Counted from the stretch's first letter, positions 33,824-43,151 are shown. The stretch is 64,000 bases of DNA from Arthrobacter mobilis (GCF_012395835.1 NZ_JAAZSQ010000002.1:365015-429014), one strand, 5' to 3'. Made by a program: numbers and translations. The notes: generated by a model not told the origin, from the letters alone.

Positions 33824-36800
33824 GCAGCGGCCAGGCCGCCACCGGGCAGGCAGTTGCCGTCCATACCCCCGAAGAACTGGCGGTGCTGCTGGGCCAGCAC
33901 CAGCCGACGCCGGAGCAGTCGGCGATCATCAGTTCGCCGCTGGCGCCGCTGCTGGTCATTGCCGGTGCGGGCTCGGGCAAGACTGCCACCATGGCGGACA
34001 GGGTCGTCTGGCTGGTGGCCAACGGCCTGGTGCGGCCGGAGGAAATCCTTGGTGTCACCTTCACCCGCAAGGCTGCCGGGGAACTGGCTGCACGGATCCG
34101 CGCCCAGCTGGCCAAGCTGGACCGCCGCGGGCTGCTGCCGGTGGACGGGGACGATGCGGCCGGAATGCTGGAGCCGAAGGTGTCCACCTACCACTCCTAT
34201 GCCAACGGGCTGGTGTCGGATTACGGGCTGCGGCTGGGAATCGAGCGCGACGTCGTGTTGCTGGGCAGCGCCCAGTCCTGGCAGCTGGCCAGCCAGGTGG
34301 TGGAGGCCTGGGACGGGGACACGGACCACCTGGTGGCGGCCAAGTCCACGCTGGTCAAGGCCGTCATGCAGTTTGCCGGCGAATGCTCCGAGCACCTGGC
34401 GGCCCCCGGCGAGGCCCGGAGCTGGCTGGAAGCCGAGGTGGCCCGCGTGGAGGCCCTCCCGTATGTGCAGGGCAGCACTAAAACGGCGAAGAAGGCCGTC
34501 GTGGACCTGCTGAACCGGCTGCGCACCCGGACCACGGTCGCCGAACTGGCCGCCGGCTATACCCGGGCCAAGCGGGAACGCGGCGTGCTGGACTACGGGG
34601 ACCTGGTGTCGCTGGCCGCGCGGATCGCCAGCGAGGTCCCGCAGGCGCGTGAACTGGAGCGCAGCCGCTACAAGGTAGTGCTCCTGGACGAGTTCCAGGA
34701 CACCTCGCATGCCCAGATGGTTCTCTTCTCCAAGCTGTTCGGCCAAGGCCATGCCGTTACCGCCGTCGGGGACCCGAACCAGTCCATCTACGGGTTCCGC
34801 GGCGCTTCCGCCGGCCAGCTCTTTGCCTTCCGCCAGCATTTCCCGCATGTGTCCGCAGACGGCAGCCGTGCCCCGGCGCCGGCCGCCTTCCTGACCACCG
34901 CCTGGCGCAACGCCGCCAATATTCTGTCCATGGCCAACGCGATTGCCGCGCCGCTGAACCGGGTGGACCCGAACCGGCCGGACCCGGCACGGCTCGAGGT
35001 GCCGCCGTTGCGGCCCCGGCCCCAGGCAGCCGACGGCAAGGTGGTCCTGGCCCGCTACCGCACGGACCTCGAAGAAGCCGGGCAGTTGGCCCGGCAGGTC
35101 GCCGCCGCCCGCCGGACGGTCTATGAACGCGATCCCGAAACCGGGGCGGCCGAACCCGTCTCGGCGGCTGTGCTGTGCCGGCGGCGGGCACAGATCCCCG
35201 TCATCGCCAAGGCTTTGGAGGCCGCCGGCGTGCCCTGCGAGGTGGTCGGCCTGGCCGGCCTGCTCAGCCAGCCGGAAATCGTGGACCTGGTCTCGACCCT
35301 GCGCGTGCTGGCCGACCCCGGGCGCTCGGACGCCCTGATGCGCCTGCTGGCAGGGGCCAGATGGCGCCTTGGACCCGCAGACCTGATGGCGTTCGCCGAC
35401 TGGTCACGCTTCCTCGAGAGCCAGCGCCGGCGGGCGGCCGCCGGCCGGGAAGAGGCTGACCTGGACAGCAACGAAGCCGATCCGGGGCCCGTCGTTGAAA
35501 GCGACGTCGCCGAGGCCGCCTCCCTGGTCGAGGCACTGGACCGGCTGCCGAAACCGGGCTGGACGTCGCGCCACGGGCGCTCCCTGACCGCCGAGGCGCT
35601 GCGGCGCCTGGAACTGCTCGCGGAGGAAATCCGCCAGCTGCGCACCTTTGCCGGCGACGATTTGACCCTGCTGCTGGGTGAGGTGGAGCGCGCCATGCTG
35701 CTGGACATCGAGGTCGCCTCCAAGCCGGGGGTCTCCATCCACCAGGCCAGGCGGCATCTGGATGCGTTCCACGACGCCGCGGCAGGCTTCGTGCAGACGG
35801 CGCAGCGCGTGGACCTGCTCGCCTTCCTGGGCTGGCTCGAAGCTGCCGCCGCCGAAGAGGACGGACTGGACATCACCCAGGTGGAAGTCAGCAAGGACGC
35901 GGTCCAGCTGCTGACCGTCCACGCTTCCAAGGGGCTGGAATGGGACGTGGTGTTCGTACCCGGACTGAACGAGGGAGCCTTCCCCAGCGGCTCGGACAAC
36001 CGCTGGAGCAGCGGTTCCGAGGCGCTGCCCTGGCCGTTGCGCGGGGACCGGCACGATCTGCCGCACTGGGACACCGACCAGCCGGACCAGCTTTCGTGGT
36101 TCAATGCCGAGTCCGAGTTCAAGGATGCTGTCCAGGCCCATGGCGAGCAGGAGGAACGCCGCCTGGCCTACGTCGCCTATACCCGGGCCAAGCACCTGCT
36201 GGTCTGCAGTTCCTCGGGCTGGTCCGGGACCAGGACGAAGCCGGCTGCCCCGTCGGTTTTCCTGACCGAACTCCACGAGCTCGTCGGCGGGCAGCCGGCC
36301 GGACAGGGTCCGGGGGCTGGCGTCGGCACCTGGCTCTCGGACGATGAGCTGGGGGAGGAGAACCCCGTCCGCGCCCAAGTGGAAACGGCCGTGTGGCCCT
36401 ACGATCCGCTCGAGGGTCCGCGCGTGGTCCGCGGCGGCGAGGCCGAACCGGCCCGTCCCGGCCGGCGGGCCGCCATGGAAGCGGCGGCACGGGCAGTCCT
36501 CGACGCCATGGCGGCCGGACAACTGCCGGCGCCGGAGAAGGCCTGGGCGAGGGAAGCCGAGCTGCTGCTGCGGCGCCATAACGCCGTCCGGCAGGTCAGC
36601 GAGGTGGAACTGCCCCCGCACATCTCGGCATCGATGCTGGTGAGCCTGACCGAGGATCCGGCCGCGGTGACCCGGGCCCTGCGCCGGCCGGTCCCGCGCC
36701 GTCCCGGCATGGCGGCGCGGAAGGGAACGGCGTTCCACAGCTGGATCGAGGAGTATTTCGGTACCAGCGGCATGCTGGATCTGGACGAGTATGTGGAGCC

Positions 36801-37209
36801 CGCGGACGCCTATGTGGACGAGGCCTACGACCTGGCCGCCATGATGGAGACCTTCAAGGCCTCCGAGTTCGCGGACAAGGTTCCCGAGGCGGTCGAGGTG
36901 CCGGTGGAAACCCGCATCGACGAGGTAGTGGTCCGCGGGCGTATCGATGCAGTCTTCCGCGGGCCGGACGGCCGGTGGGAACTGGTCGATTGGAAGACCG
37001 GAACGCCGCCGTCCGGGGAGAAGCTGAAAATCCGTGCGGTCCAGCTGGCGGCCTACCGGCTGGCCTGGGCACGGCTGAAGGACGTGCCGGTGCAGCAGGT
37101 GTCCGCGGCCTTCTACTACGTTGCCGCGGATAAGATCGTCCGGCCGCATGACCTGGCCGGGGAAGCCGAGCTGGAAGCAGTCGTCCGCCGAGCCTACGGC
37201 GCTAAGTGA
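33820..37209 (+). CDS. adnB: AdnB-like subunit of the helicase-nuclease (UvrD-like motor plus PD-(D/E)XK nuclease)
   Basis: The 1129-residue protein overlaps adnA by 4 nt (ATGA). It has complete SF1A helicase motifs: AGAGSGKT (about 48), TFTRKAAGEL, LLDEFQDTS (about 289), GDPNQSIYGFRGA and VHASKGLEWDVVF. A C-terminal RecB-family nuclease with GTAFHSWIE and LVDWKTG (about 1057) follows. It supplies the active translocase of the AdnAB complex for double-strand break resection. The stop codon is followed within 15 nt by hairpin repeat element D. Confidence 0.9.
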   Translation: MSSGQAATGQAVAVHTPEELAVLLGQHQPTPEQSAIISSPLAPLLVIAGAGSGKTATMADRVVWLVANGLVRPEEILGVTFTRKAAGELAARIRAQLAKLDRRGLLPVDGDDAAGMLEPKVSTYHSYANGLVSDYGLRLGIERDVVLLGSAQSWQLASQVVEAWDGDTDHLVAAKSTLVKAVMQFAGECSEHLAAPGEARSWLEAEVARVEALPYVQGSTKTAKKAVVDLLNRLRTRTTVAELAAGYTRAKRERGVLDYGDLVSLAARIASEVPQARELERSRYKVVLLDEFQDTSHAQMVLFSKLFGQGHAVTAVGDPNQSIYGFRGASAGQLFAFRQHFPHVSADGSRAPAPAAFLTTAWRNAANILSMANAIAAPLNRVDPNRPDPARLEVPPLRPRPQAADGKVVLARYRTDLEEAGQLARQVAAARRTVYERDPETGAAEPVSAAVLCRRRAQIPVIAKALEAAGVPCEVVGLAGLLSQPEIVDLVSTLRVLADPGRSDALMRLLAGARWRLGPADLMAFADWSRFLESQRRRAAAGREEADLDSNEADPGPVVESDVAEAASLVEALDRLPKPGWTSRHGRSLTAEALRRLELLAEEIRQLRTFAGDDLTLLLGEVERAMLLDIEVASKPGVSIHQARRHLDAFHDAAAGFVQTAQRVDLLAFLGWLEAAAAEEDGLDITQVEVSKDAVQLLTVHASKGLEWDVVFVPGLNEGAFPSGSDNRWSSGSEALPWPLRGDRHDLPHWDTDQPDQLSWFNAESEFKDAVQAHGEQEERRLAYVAYTRAKHLLVCSSSGWSGTRTKPAAPSVFLTELHELVGGQPAGQGPGAGVGTWLSDDELGEENPVRAQVETAVWPYDPLEGPRVVRGGEAEPARPGRRAAMEAAARAVLDAMAAGQLPAPEKAWAREAELLLRRHNAVRQVSEVELPPHISASMLVSLTEDPAAVTRALRRPVPRRPGMAARKGTAFHSWIEEYFGTSGMLDLDEYVEPADAYVDEAYDLAAMMETFKASEFADKVPEAVEVPVETRIDEVVVRGRIDAVFRGPDGRWELVDWKTGTPPSGEKLKIRAVQLAAYRLAWARLKDVPVQQVSAAFYYVAADKIVRPHDLAGEAELEAVVRRAYGAK

Positions 37210-37216
37210 AGCGGCC

Positions 37217-37272
37217 GGGGCCCCTCCTGAGCTTGCGAAGGAAGGGGCAGCCGCGGAACGGGGTGGTGCCGG
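37217..37272 (+). repeat. intergenic hairpin repeat element, copy D (single)
   Basis: GGGGCCCCTCCT, loop GAGCTTGCGA and AGGAAGGGGC form a stem-loop just after the adnB stop. The tail CAGCCGCGGAACGGGGTGG matches the tail of copies A and B. Unlike them, the leader is not duplicated here. It may serve as the adnB terminator. Confidence 0.6.
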
Positions 37273-37327
37273 CCGGCCGGCCGGACCGCCGCAGGCAGGC
37301 AGGTAGGCCTGTTCCGGGTCGGGGACG

Positions 37328-38686
37328 TTAGTCGCCGGGCCGGGGCAGGACCGGAATCGAGCTCGTGCTGGCATCCTCCGCCGCGGACCGCTCTTCCGGC
37401 CCGGCCTCGCCAGCGGCGGAGCCAGGCTCGGCAGCCTTGCCGGTGTTCTTCGTGCCGGTTTCCTCCCCGGCCGCTGCATCTTCGGCAGCTTCCGGTGCCG
37501 GTTCCGCGGCAGCATCGGCCACCGGCTTCGGGCCGGAACCGGGGGCTTCGGGCAGGAGCGCGGCTGCAGTGGAGTTCACCAGCACCACCTTGGGATCCTC
37601 GCGGACAGGTTTTGGAGCCTCCGCCGGCTTGGGCGGAACCACCGCCGGTCCTGCGGCGGGCTCTGCGGGGCCAAGCAGGACCACCCGCGGCTTCTGGGCA
37701 GCCCCGCCGGCAGCTGCCGGCCCGGCTCCCGGCGCCGGAGCCTGCCGCAGCGGCACCGGCGGTTCCTCGACACTGATCTGCTGGCCTCCGTGCTCGCGGA
37801 TATCGGCTTCGAGCTCACCGAGCATCTCCTGCGCCTCCGCCACCATGGATTCATCCCCGGCAGCCAGGCCGCGGACCAGCCACTGGGCCAGGGCGAATTC
37901 CGCAGCCAGCGCGGCACGGCGCATCAAGTGCGGATCGACCGGCTCCTTGCGGTACTCGTTGTAGGCTTCGAGGACCACCTCGGCGAAGGCCTGCTCGTGG
38001 ACGGCGATCAGCCAGGCGAAGTCGTCGGCAGGGTCTCCGATCCGCAGGTCGGTCCAGCCGGCCACCGAGGTGACATGGCCCTCGGAGATGAGCAGGTTGT
38101 CCTCGTGCAGGTCGCCGTGGACCACGCACGGGTTGAACTTCCACAGCGAGACATCCTCGAGGGCATGCTCCCAGCGGCGCAGCAGTGCCGGCGGGATTTT
38201 TCCGGTCGTCGCCGCCTGGTCGAGTTCGTTGAGCTTGCGCTGCCGGAACTCGTCGGCCGTGTAGCTGGGCAGGTCCGCCCGGTCCACCATGGACTGGGGC
38301 AGGTCGTGGATGCCGGCCATGGCCCGGCCGATCTCCGTCGGCACGCGGCCGCCTTCGGCAACCAGGGATTCCAGGTCCAGAGGCATGCCCGGGACATGGT
38401 TGTAGACAAAGGTCCGCAGGTCGCCCTGCCGGACCGTGCCGGCCACCGACGGGACCTGGAACGGCAGCTCGGCCCGGATCGCCGGAGTGAAGGTGCGCAG
38501 GACCAGCAGCTCGGTTTCCAGCCTGATGCTTGCTTCCGGATGGCGCGGGGACCGGACCCGCCACTGTTTGCCGGCGTCGTCAAGCAGGACAGCGGACGTG
38601 AAGTCCGCGGCATCGTCCGGTACGCCGGCGACGCCCGTGGGACTCAGCCCCGGCACGGCCGCACTGGCGATGGCTGCCAGTTCCAT
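37328..38686 (-). CDS. phosphotransferase (APH/choline kinase-like fold) with long Ala/Pro-rich tail
   Basis: The 452-residue protein has an aminoglycoside phosphotransferase-like kinase domain (about 1-290) with the catalytic VVHGDLHEDNLL loop, and at the metal-binding position it reads WTDLRIGDPADDFAW. About 150 residues of Ala/Pro/Glu-rich, probably disordered tail follow. The substrate is unknown; a small-molecule or macrolide-type kinase cannot be told apart, and the placement beside DNA repair genes is conserved in relatives (family knowledge). The ATG at 38686 has AAGGA 5 nt upstream and is preferred over a GTG five codons earlier. Divergent from nudC. Confidence 0.83.
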   Translation of the reverse strand: MELAAIASAAVPGLSPTGVAGVPDDAADFTSAVLLDDAGKQWRVRSPRHPEASIRLETELLVLRTFTPAIRAELPFQVPSVAGTVRQGDLRTFVYNHVPGMPLDLESLVAEGGRVPTEIGRAMAGIHDLPQSMVDRADLPSYTADEFRQRKLNELDQAATTGKIPPALLRRWEHALEDVSLWKFNPCVVHGDLHEDNLLISEGHVTSVAGWTDLRIGDPADDFAWLIAVHEQAFAEVVLEAYNEYRKEPVDPHLMRRAALAAEFALAQWLVRGLAAGDESMVAEAQEMLGELEADIREHGGQQISVEEPPVPLRQAPAPGAGPAAAGGAAQKPRVVLLGPAEPAAGPAVVPPKPAEAPKPVREDPKVVLVNSTAAALLPEAPGSGPKPVADAAAEPAPEAAEDAAAGEETGTKNTGKAAEPGSAAGEAGPEERSAAEDASTSSIPVLPRPGD

Positions 38687-38805
38687 AGGTGTCCTTCTCA
38701 CCTACACCACGGTAGTTGCAAGCGCATGCATCGACACAGGATGTCTGCGGCGAGTCGCTGGATGCGTCGCAACGGTCCGAAATATAAATTGCCGGTGCGA
38801 CTTAG

Positions 38806-38811
38806 TACGGT
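38806..38811 (+). promoter_or_regulatory. candidate -10 element of nudC (leaderless start)
   Basis: TACGGT ends exactly 6 nt before the ATG of nudC; no ribosome site other than GAGG lies between. An AT-rich patch (AATATAAATT) precedes it. Confidence 0.35.
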
Positions 38812-38817
38812 AGAGGC

Positions 38818-39780
38818 ATGAGTATCCTGACCGAGTCCGAAGGCCTTCCACCGCTTGGCGAACTGGCGCTGGCACGGACCAGGATGGACCGGGGATGCGA
38901 CCGCCGCGCCCGTCCGGGGCTGCTGGAGGAAATCTGGGGCGCCGCCACCACCAGCGTGATGCTGATGTCCAGTGCGCGGACCCTGGTCCGCGGGAACAAG
39001 ATCGTCCTGCTGCCCTCGGAGGGGCGGCCGCTGCCGGCGTCGGCGGTGTACCTCGGCCGGGCGGTGCCGGGTGCCGACGTGCCGGCCGGGACCGATATCG
39101 TGCTGGAAATCCTGGAGGCACCGGAGGAAGCCGGCCTGTCGGCCGCGGACGACGGCGACTGGCTGGGCCTGCGCGAGGTGGCAGCCGATGTTTCGGCCCA
39201 GGACGCGGGCCTGTTCGTGGAGGCCGCAGCCATCTCCAACTGGCACGCCAGCCACACGCACTGCCCGCTGTGCGGCACTCCTACCAGGCCCGAGCAGGGC
39301 GGCTGGGTCCGGCGCTGTCCGTCGGACAACTCCGAGCACTTCCCGCGCACCGACCCGGCAATCATTGTCTCGGTGCTGGACGAGCAGGACCGGATCCTGC
39401 TCGGACACAACAAGTCCTGGCCGGTGGGCCGCTATTCCACCCTCGCGGGCTTCGTGGAGCCCGGCGAGTCCCTGGAGGCAGCAGTGATCCGCGAGGTCGA
39501 GGAAGAATCCGGCGTGCTGGTGCAGTCGCCGCAGTACATGGGGTCGCAGCCCTGGCCGTTCCCCGCCTCGCTCATGCTCGGGTTCACCGCCACGGCCGTG
39601 CGGACCGACCTCACGCCGGACGGTGTAGAAATCTCGGACGTCCGCTGGTTCAGCCGCGAGGAGCTGGCCGACGGCATTGAAAGCGGAGAGGTGCGGGTGG
39701 CCCCGGGGATCTCCATCGCCCGGGCCCTGATCGAGCATTGGTACGGCGGGCCGCTGCCGGAGCCGCGGGCCTGGCAGTGA
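38818..39780 (+). CDS. nudC: NADH pyrophosphatase / NAD-capped RNA hydrolase NudC
   Basis: The 320-residue enzyme hydrolyses NAD(H) to NMN(H) and AMP and removes NAD caps from RNA. It has an N-terminal NUDIX-like domain, a zinc-ribbon region (CPLCG at about 149, third Cys in RRCPSDN) and a complete Nudix box GFVEPGESLEAAVIREVEEE (about 211-230). The SQPWPFP motif that distinguishes NudC from other Nudix proteins follows. The fourth zinc cysteine of E. coli NudC is absent and replaced by the SEHF region. The stop is 2 nt from uvrD2, indicating an operon. Confidence 0.94.
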   Translation: MSILTESEGLPPLGELALARTRMDRGCDRRARPGLLEEIWGAATTSVMLMSSARTLVRGNKIVLLPSEGRPLPASAVYLGRAVPGADVPAGTDIVLEILEAPEEAGLSAADDGDWLGLREVAADVSAQDAGLFVEAAAISNWHASHTHCPLCGTPTRPEQGGWVRRCPSDNSEHFPRTDPAIIVSVLDEQDRILLGHNKSWPVGRYSTLAGFVEPGESLEAAVIREVEEESGVLVQSPQYMGSQPWPFPASLMLGFTATAVRTDLTPDGVEISDVRWFSREELADGIESGEVRVAPGISIARALIEHWYGGPLPEPRAWQ

Positions 39781-39782
39781 CC

Positions 39783-41915
39783 ATGCCGGCGCAGACCAGT
39801 TCTTCGGCGGCCGGGAGCCTGGAGGAGCGGATCCTGGGCGGGCTCGACGACGAGCAGCGGCAGGTCGCCGCCACGCTGGCCGGCCCGATGTGCGTGCTGG
39901 CCGGGGCAGGCACCGGCAAGACGCGGGCCATCACCCACCGCATCGCCTATGGTGTCCATTCCGGCATCTACACTCCGCAGCGGGTGCTCGCGGTGACGTT
40001 CACCGCCCGGGCTGCCGCCGAGATGCGCACCCGGCTGCGGGACCTGGGCGTCGGCGGGGTGCAGGCCCGGACCTTCCACGCGGCCGCACTGCGGCAGCTG
40101 CAGTACTTCTGGCCGCAGGCAGTCGGCGGTCCGCTTCCCGGACTGCTGGACCATAAGGCCAACGTGATTGCCGAGGCGGCCCGCCGCCTGCGGCTGAATG
40201 CCGACCGGGCGGCGATCAGGGACCTGGCCGCGGAGATCGAATGGGCCAAGGTATCCATGCTGACCCCTGATTCCTACGCCAAGGCTGCCGCCGGACGGGC
40301 CGAACCTGCCGGGTTCGACCTGGTCACTGTGGCGCGGCTCTTCCAGTCCTATGAGGACGTCAAGACGGACCGGAACGTTATCGATTTCGAGGACGTCCTG
40401 CTGATCACGGTCGGCATCCTGCAGGAAGACCCGAAGGTCGCCGCCGAGGTACGGGCACAGTACCGGCACTTCGTCGTGGATGAGTACCAGGACGTTTCCC
40501 CGCTGCAGCAGCGGCTGCTGGACCTGTGGCTGGGGGAGCGCTCGGACCTGTGCGTGGTCGGGGACGCCAGCCAGACCATCTATTCCTTTACCGGCGCGAC
40601 GTCACGCCACCTGCTGCAGTTCACCAAACGCTTTCCGGAGGCCACGGTGGTCAAGCTGGTGCGGGACTACCGCTCCACGCCCCAGGTAGTGCAGCTGGCC
40701 AACTCGCTGCTGTCGGCCAGGACCCGGCAGCCGTGGCGCGGTGCCGGCCCGGATCCCTGGCCGGCACCGCTGGAACTGGTCGCGCAGCGCCCGGCGGGTC
40801 CGGCGCCGAGCTTCACCGAATGCGCCGACGACGAGGCCGAGGCGGCCCTGGTTGCCGCCCGGATCCGGGAACTGCTGGACGCCGGCGTGCCTGCGAGCGA
40901 AATTGCCATTCTGTTCCGGACCAACGGCCAGTCCGAGGCCTACGAACAGGCACTGGCCTCGGCCGGCATCGGCTACCAGTTGCGCGGAGGGGAACGTTTC
41001 TTCGGCCGCCGCGAGGTGCGGGACGCTCTGCTCCAGCTGCGGGCCTCGGCGCGGGCCGCAGGCCCCGAGCCGGTGCCCCAGCTGGCCCGGGATGTGCTCT
41101 CCAACCTGGGCTACACACCCCAGGCCCCGCAGTCCTCCGGGGCGGTGCGGGAACGCTGGGAGTCCCTGGCAGCCCTGGTCGCCCTCGCGGACGAGCTGGA
41201 CGCGGCCCGCGGCGAAGCCGCCGGCGGGGTATTCACCATGCAGGATTTTGTCGCGGAGCTGGAGGAGCGCGCCGCCGCCCAGCACGCGCCGACGGTGCAG
41301 GGCGTCACCTTGGCATCGCTGCACTCGGCCAAGGGCCTGGAGTGGGACGCGGTTTTCCTGGTTGGCCTGAGCGAGGGACTGATGCCGATCTCCTTCGCGG
41401 ATACTGACGAGGCGGTGGACGAGGAGCGGCGGCTGCTTTACGTAGGCATTACCCGGGCACGGGAGCATCTTGCTCTGTCGTGGTCCCTGGCACGCACCCC
41501 GGGCGGGCGGGCCAACCGCAAACCGTCGCGTTTCCTGGACGGTCTGCGCCCGGCCTCGGCGTCGCGCGTGGGCGCACGGCCTGCCGAACGCAGCGGCCGG
41601 CGGCAGGCCGGACCAGTCCACTGCCGGGTATGCGGAACCTTGCTGACCAGCGGGGCCGAACGCAAGGTGGGGCGCTGCTCGAACTGCCCGCCCGGCTATG
41701 ACGAGCACACCTTTGAAGCACTGCGTGCCTGGCGCAAGGAGGTCGCCCAGGAGGCGTCCATGCCTGCCTTTGTGATCTTTACGGACGCCACGCTGGTGGC
41801 GATCGCCGAGGCCCGGCCAGGTTCGCTGCAGGAACTGTCCAAACTGGCCGGTGTCGGCCCGGCGAAGCTGGAGCGCTACGGCCAGGACGTCCTGCGGGTG
41901 CTGGCCGCCCACTGA
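39783..41915 (+). CDS. uvrD2: ATP-dependent DNA helicase UvrD2
   Basis: The 710-residue superfamily 1A helicase has Walker A AGAGTGKT (about 40), VDEYQD (about 231), GDASQTIYSFTGA and SAKGLEWDAVF. A tetracysteine zinc-like motif CRVCG...CSNC (about 613-634) and a C-terminal HRDC domain (about 640-710, with LAGVGPAKLERYG) follow. This combination is diagnostic of actinobacterial UvrD2, which is essential in mycobacteria and depends on the tetracysteine module for helicase activity. The ATG is 2 nt after nudC. It converges with the ThiF-like gene. Confidence 0.94.
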   Translation: MPAQTSSSAAGSLEERILGGLDDEQRQVAATLAGPMCVLAGAGTGKTRAITHRIAYGVHSGIYTPQRVLAVTFTARAAAEMRTRLRDLGVGGVQARTFHAAALRQLQYFWPQAVGGPLPGLLDHKANVIAEAARRLRLNADRAAIRDLAAEIEWAKVSMLTPDSYAKAAAGRAEPAGFDLVTVARLFQSYEDVKTDRNVIDFEDVLLITVGILQEDPKVAAEVRAQYRHFVVDEYQDVSPLQQRLLDLWLGERSDLCVVGDASQTIYSFTGATSRHLLQFTKRFPEATVVKLVRDYRSTPQVVQLANSLLSARTRQPWRGAGPDPWPAPLELVAQRPAGPAPSFTECADDEAEAALVAARIRELLDAGVPASEIAILFRTNGQSEAYEQALASAGIGYQLRGGERFFGRREVRDALLQLRASARAAGPEPVPQLARDVLSNLGYTPQAPQSSGAVRERWESLAALVALADELDAARGEAAGGVFTMQDFVAELEERAAAQHAPTVQGVTLASLHSAKGLEWDAVFLVGLSEGLMPISFADTDEAVDEERRLLYVGITRAREHLALSWSLARTPGGRANRKPSRFLDGLRPASASRVGARPAERSGRRQAGPVHCRVCGTLLTSGAERKVGRCSNCPPGYDEHTFEALRAWRKEVAQEASMPAFVIFTDATLVAIAEARPGSLQELSKLAGVGPAKLERYGQDVLRVLAAH

Positions 41916-41951
41916 GGCCGGGACCGTCGCGCCCCACGCCGTCGCGGCCGG

Positions 41952-43013
41952 TCAGCATGGCTGCAGGCTGCAGCCGCAGCCCGGATGCGGAGGATACGCA
42001 TGCCGGACCACGGTACCGTCCGCCGGCCGCAGCTGCAGCACCGCGGACCACGCGGCGGGTTGGTTCCTGCCGTCCACGTACAGCAGCGCCTGCAAGGCAG
42101 CCAGGCCGGCCGCCGCCACGGACAGCGAGACCTCGTCGACGGGGGTGCCCGTCTTCTGGGCTGCCAGGTCCGCGCCGAGGCTGTACCAGTCCGGATCCGC
42201 GTCACCGTGGTGCCGGTTCAGGCATTCCAGGCACGCGGACTGGCCGGGCACCACCAGCGGGCCGACCAGTGCGTCCTGCTCACGGGACAGCACCGGCAAA
42301 TGTGGGTGCCCCCGGCTCATCAGGGCGGCACCGATGTTGCCATCCGGCACGTCCGCGGCGGTGCAGACGGCCAGGTCCAGCATCCGGGGCAGCCCGGACC
42401 CCGGTTCGTTGGCCGTGCCGGTACCGCTGACCAGATGGCATGCCACCGTAGGGTCGATCTGGTGCACCAGCCGGCGCAGCGCCTGCGCCCGGTTCAGCCC
42501 GATGTCCGCCAGCCGGAAGGCCCCGGCCCCGACATCCGCAGGGGACACCGGCAGCGGATCCTCCAGCAGCAGGGTGCCGACCCCGGCCGCCGCGAGCGCG
42601 CAGGAGAGGGCGGCCCCGGTCCGGCCCAGGCCCAGGACCAGCACGACGGCGCTGCTGCGGCCGGCGAGGATGCTGCCGCCGTCGCCGCCGTACACGGCGG
42701 ACCAGGCATTGCGGTCAGGTGCGAGCCGGTCCGTCCGCAGGCCGTTGGTTCCCGGGTCTTGTCCGGAACCGGCCACCAGCACTGGTTCCAGGGCCGTCAG
42801 CAGTTCCTCGGTGCGCGTCCTGCTGATCCGGCAGGAGGCGGCCGCAGCAGCAAGTCCGGTGTCGTCCAGGCCCTCGCGCAGCCGGGCGATGAAGGCCAGG
42901 TCGGCCTCGCAAGTGCCGTCCAGCAGGACACCACCGGGGCCCAGACCGACCTGGAGGGACCCTGAGGCCCGGAGCAGGATACGCAATCCGGGGTTGATCC
43001 GCAGGTGTGCCAC
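41952..43013 (-). CDS. ThiF-family protein with HPxCGC tail (TOMM cyclodehydratase C-protein-like)
   Basis: The 353-residue protein starts at GTG 43013, which has an excellent GGAAGGAG 5 nt upstream. It contains a Rossmann-like E1 region with VLGLGRTGAAL (about 120-130), a CLECLNRHHGDADPDW stretch and a C-terminal HPGCGC motif. These features are seen in the E1-like partner proteins of azole-forming cyclodehydratases and in orphan actinobacterial relatives. No YcaO gene or precursor peptide is nearby, so no peptide-modification cluster is indicated. ATP-binding residues of true adenylating E1 enzymes are only partly present. The function is unknown. Confidence 0.75.
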   Translation of the reverse strand: MAHLRINPGLRILLRASGSLQVGLGPGGVLLDGTCEADLAFIARLREGLDDTGLAAAAASCRISRTRTEELLTALEPVLVAGSGQDPGTNGLRTDRLAPDRNAWSAVYGGDGGSILAGRSSAVVLVLGLGRTGAALSCALAAAGVGTLLLEDPLPVSPADVGAGAFRLADIGLNRAQALRRLVHQIDPTVACHLVSGTGTANEPGSGLPRMLDLAVCTAADVPDGNIGAALMSRGHPHLPVLSREQDALVGPLVVPGQSACLECLNRHHGDADPDWYSLGADLAAQKTGTPVDEVSLSVAAAGLAALQALLYVDGRNQPAAWSAVLQLRPADGTVVRHAYPPHPGCGCSLQPC

Positions 43014-43138
43014 GCTGTCTCCTTCCGGCTTCACGGGACGGATCCCGGGTGGGTCCATGCTGGCACGTCCGTCGGTGCGGGACGTAAGTTATCCACAGCT
43101 GCCGCCGGACTGGTGTGCAGGTAGTTGGAGGGCCGGGG

Positions 43139-43144
43139 TAACGT
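43139..43144 (+). promoter_or_regulatory. candidate -10 element of the YgjP-like gene
   Basis: TAACGT ends 7 nt before the ATG at 43152. A GAGGAC ribosome-site-like sequence also lies in the interval, so either a leaderless or a short-leader message is possible. Confidence 0.25.
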
Positions 43145-43151
43145 CGAGGAC

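Noticed and set aside
35404-37515. 703-codon minus-strand frame opposite adnB
   Set aside because: Antisense shadow of a helicase-nuclease gene with complete motifs; no start signal and low-complexity composition.
37328-38686. Aminoglycoside resistance gene
   Set aside because: The kinase fold matches APH, but the neighbourhood is core DNA metabolism and the substrate pocket cannot be judged by eye; no resistance call is justified.
41952-43013. Azole-peptide (TOMM) biosynthetic gene cluster
   Set aside because: Only the ThiF/HPxCGC protein is present; there is no YcaO, dehydrogenase, transporter or precursor peptide nearby.
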